A DNA stretch of 6,977 nt from Lachnospiraceae bacterium (GTDB lineage: Bacteria; Bacillota; Clostridia; Lachnospirales; Lachnospiraceae), in NCBI GenBank assembly GCA_024403585.1, contig JAKSRN010000101.1:1-6977 (forward strand). The letters are read 5' to 3'. Every line of letters starts with the position of its first letter. Positions within the stretch are counted from its first letter, which is position 1. Shown here one piece after another: positions 5,623-6,977 of this stretch. Both the position numbers and the translations under genes were made by a program. The notes below the pieces were generated by a model. It was not told the origin of the DNA. It made no database searches and was given only the letters and a program-made list of their open reading frames with translations.

Positions 5623-5660
5623 TAACTAGATTTACATAAATTGTAATATGAGGTGGAAGT

Positions 5661-6953
5661 ATGGAACAATACGTAATCAAAGGAGGAAATCCTCTTGTTG
5701 GTGAAGTAGAGATTGCCGGGGCTAAGAATGCAGCGCTGGCTATTTTGACTGCCGCAATTATGACAGATGAGACTGTTTATATAGATAATATGCCTGACGT
5801 AAGTGATATCAATGTTCTTCTGGAGGCCATCGGCGTGATCGGTGCACAGATGGAACGCGTGGATCGTCATGCTGTTAAAATTAATGGAAGTACCATTGGC
5901 TCTGTCAGTGTGGATTATGAATTTATCAAAAAAATCCGAGCATCCTATTATCTTTTGGGAGCTCTTCTTGGAAAATACAAAAAAGCAGAAGTACCGCTTC
6001 CAGGCGGCTGTAACATCGGAAGCAGACCGATCGATCTGCATCTGAAAGGTTTCCGTGCACTTGGTGCAAAAGTGGATATCCGCAACGGTATGGTTGTGGC
6101 ATCTGCAGATGAACTTCGCGGAGCAAATATTTTCCTGGATACTGTATCCGTTGGAGCAACGATCAATATTATGATGGCTGCTTCTATGGCAAGAGGAAAC
6201 ACGATCATTGAGAATGCTGCTAAGGAGCCACATGTAGTGGATACTGCAAACTTCCTGAACAGCATGGGAGCTAATATCAAAGGTGCGGGTACGGATGTGA
6301 TCCGTATCAAAGGTGTTGAGACTCTTCATAAGACAAATTATTCAATCGTACCTGATATGATCGAGGCAGGAACATTTATGTTTGCTGCAGCAGCAACAAA
6401 AGGCGATGTTCTTGTTAAAAACATTATTCCAAAACATCTGGAAGCAATGACTGCAAAGCTTCTGGAGATGGGATGCGAGATTGAGGAGTTTGACGAGGCA
6501 ATCCGTGTTTGTGCCAAGAACAGACTGAAGAGAACTCATGTAAAAACTCAGCCATATCCTGGATTCCCGACTGATACTCAGCCACAGATCGCTGTTGCTT
6601 TGGCACTGGCTAACGGAACCAGTATTGTCACAGAAAGTATCTTTGATAATCGTTTCAAATATTGTGATGAGCTGGCTCGTATGGGAGCAAATGTGAAAGT
6701 TGAAGGCAATGTTGCTATTATCGATGGTGTAGAGCGCTTTACAGGTGCTCGTGTAAGTTCGCCGGATCTTCGTGCAGGTGCAGCCCTTGTTATTGCAGGT
6801 CTGACTGCAGAAGGAATTACTGTGATCGATGATATTGTTTATATTCAGCGTGGATATGAGGATTTTGAGAAAAAACTCACCCAGCTGGGTGCTCTGATCG
6901 CCAGAGTTTCAAGTGAGAAGGAGATTCAGAAATTTAAATTGAGAGTGGGCTGA
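5661..6953 (+). CDS. murA: UDP-N-acetylglucosamine 1-carboxyvinyltransferase (MurA)
   Basis: MurA transfers enolpyruvyl from phosphoenolpyruvate to UDP-GlcNAc, the first committed step of peptidoglycan synthesis, in the cytoplasm. The 430-residue product is full length (E. coli MurA is 419). Key residues are in place: GAKNAAL with K22 and N23, IRAS with R93, the active-site loop LPGGCNIGSRPID with catalytic C117 and R122, GFPTD with catalytic D305, and the C-terminal IQRGYEDFE with R397. The active-site Cys, rather than Asp, predicts a fosfomycin-sensitive target in principle. The motif before R397 is YIQRGYE where E. coli has HIDRGYE, a mild variation. GAGGTG (5650-5655) lies 5 bases before the ATG. 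Firmicutes often carry two MurA paralogues (murAA/murAB or murA/murZ); which one this is cannot be settled from sequence in the window. It has its own promoter; only 24 bases follow the stop, so downstream partners are unknown. Confidence 0.97.
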   Translation: MEQYVIKGGNPLVGEVEIAGAKNAALAILTAAIMTDETVYIDNMPDVSDINVLLEAIGVIGAQMERVDRHAVKINGSTIGSVSVDYEFIKKIRASYYLLGALLGKYKKAEVPLPGGCNIGSRPIDLHLKGFRALGAKVDIRNGMVVASADELRGANIFLDTVSVGATINIMMAASMARGNTIIENAAKEPHVVDTANFLNSMGANIKGAGTDVIRIKGVETLHKTNYSIVPDMIEAGTFMFAAAATKGDVLVKNIIPKHLEAMTAKLLEMGCEIEEFDEAIRVCAKNRLKRTHVKTQPYPGFPTDTQPQIAVALALANGTSIVTESIFDNRFKYCDELARMGANVKVEGNVAIIDGVERFTGARVSSPDLRAGAALVIAGLTAEGITVIDDIVYIQRGYEDFEKKLTQLGALIARVSSEKEIQKFKLRVG

Positions 6954-6977
6954 TCTTTCTGAAAAGCAAGAGAAGTC

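Noticed and set aside
5499..5660. A riboswitch or attenuator between gdhA and murA
   Set aside because: The only stable hairpin is the gdhA terminator; the murA leader predicted from the promoter is about 30 bases, too short for a riboswitch.
5622..6329. A 235-codon minus-strand frame inside murA
   Set aside because: It is opposite the MurA active-site region, rich in Cys, His and Ser, and has no recognisable domain; it is a shadow of murA.

Overview
The window reads as ordinary core chromosome of a low-to-moderate GC Firmicute. It most resembles a gut-type Clostridia/Lachnospiraceae genome. The reasons are strong AGGAGG-type ribosome binding sites, U-tailed intrinsic terminators after most units, tRNA genes without an encoded CCA, a CBS/DRTGG-containing family II pyrophosphatase, and a short two-domain S1 protein. 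The taxonomic placement is inference from gene style, not from a search.

Layout. Positions 1-319 hold the end of a tRNA cluster on the + strand: the 3' part of tRNA-Thr(TGT), then initiator tRNA-fMet(CAT), tRNA-Phe(GAA) and tRNA-Lys(TTT). A clear terminator closes it at 322-353. A small GIY-YIG (YhbQ/YazA-like) protein follows at 426-725. It faces a convergent gene for a 231-residue protein with two S1 RNA-binding domains (805-1500, minus strand). That S1 gene is divergent from a 555-residue manganese-dependent inorganic pyrophosphatase with regulatory CBS and DRTGG domains (1660-3327). A flavoredoxin-like FMN split-barrel protein (3379-3966) lies 51 bases downstream of the pyrophosphatase, and a terminator follows at 4017-4054. 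A single-gene unit encodes glutamate dehydrogenase (4164-5498), with its own good promoter, a very strong ribosome binding site and a terminator at 5539-5579. The last gene is murA (5661-6953), also with a recognisable promoter; its downstream context is cut off.

The genes are housekeeping functions: translation (tRNAs, S1 protein), phosphate/pyrophosphate balance, nitrogen assimilation (GdhA) and the first committed step of peptidoglycan synthesis (MurA). They do not form one pathway, and most are separate transcription units.

I looked for a novel defence, mobile or biosynthetic system and saw none. The points most worth a second look are small. A terminator-shaped hairpin lies inside the 3' coding end of the GIY-YIG gene. 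A perfect 12-bp inverted repeat overlaps the -35 box of the gdhA promoter. A 12-bp tandem duplication has doubled the Shine-Dalgarno sequence before the flavoprotein gene.
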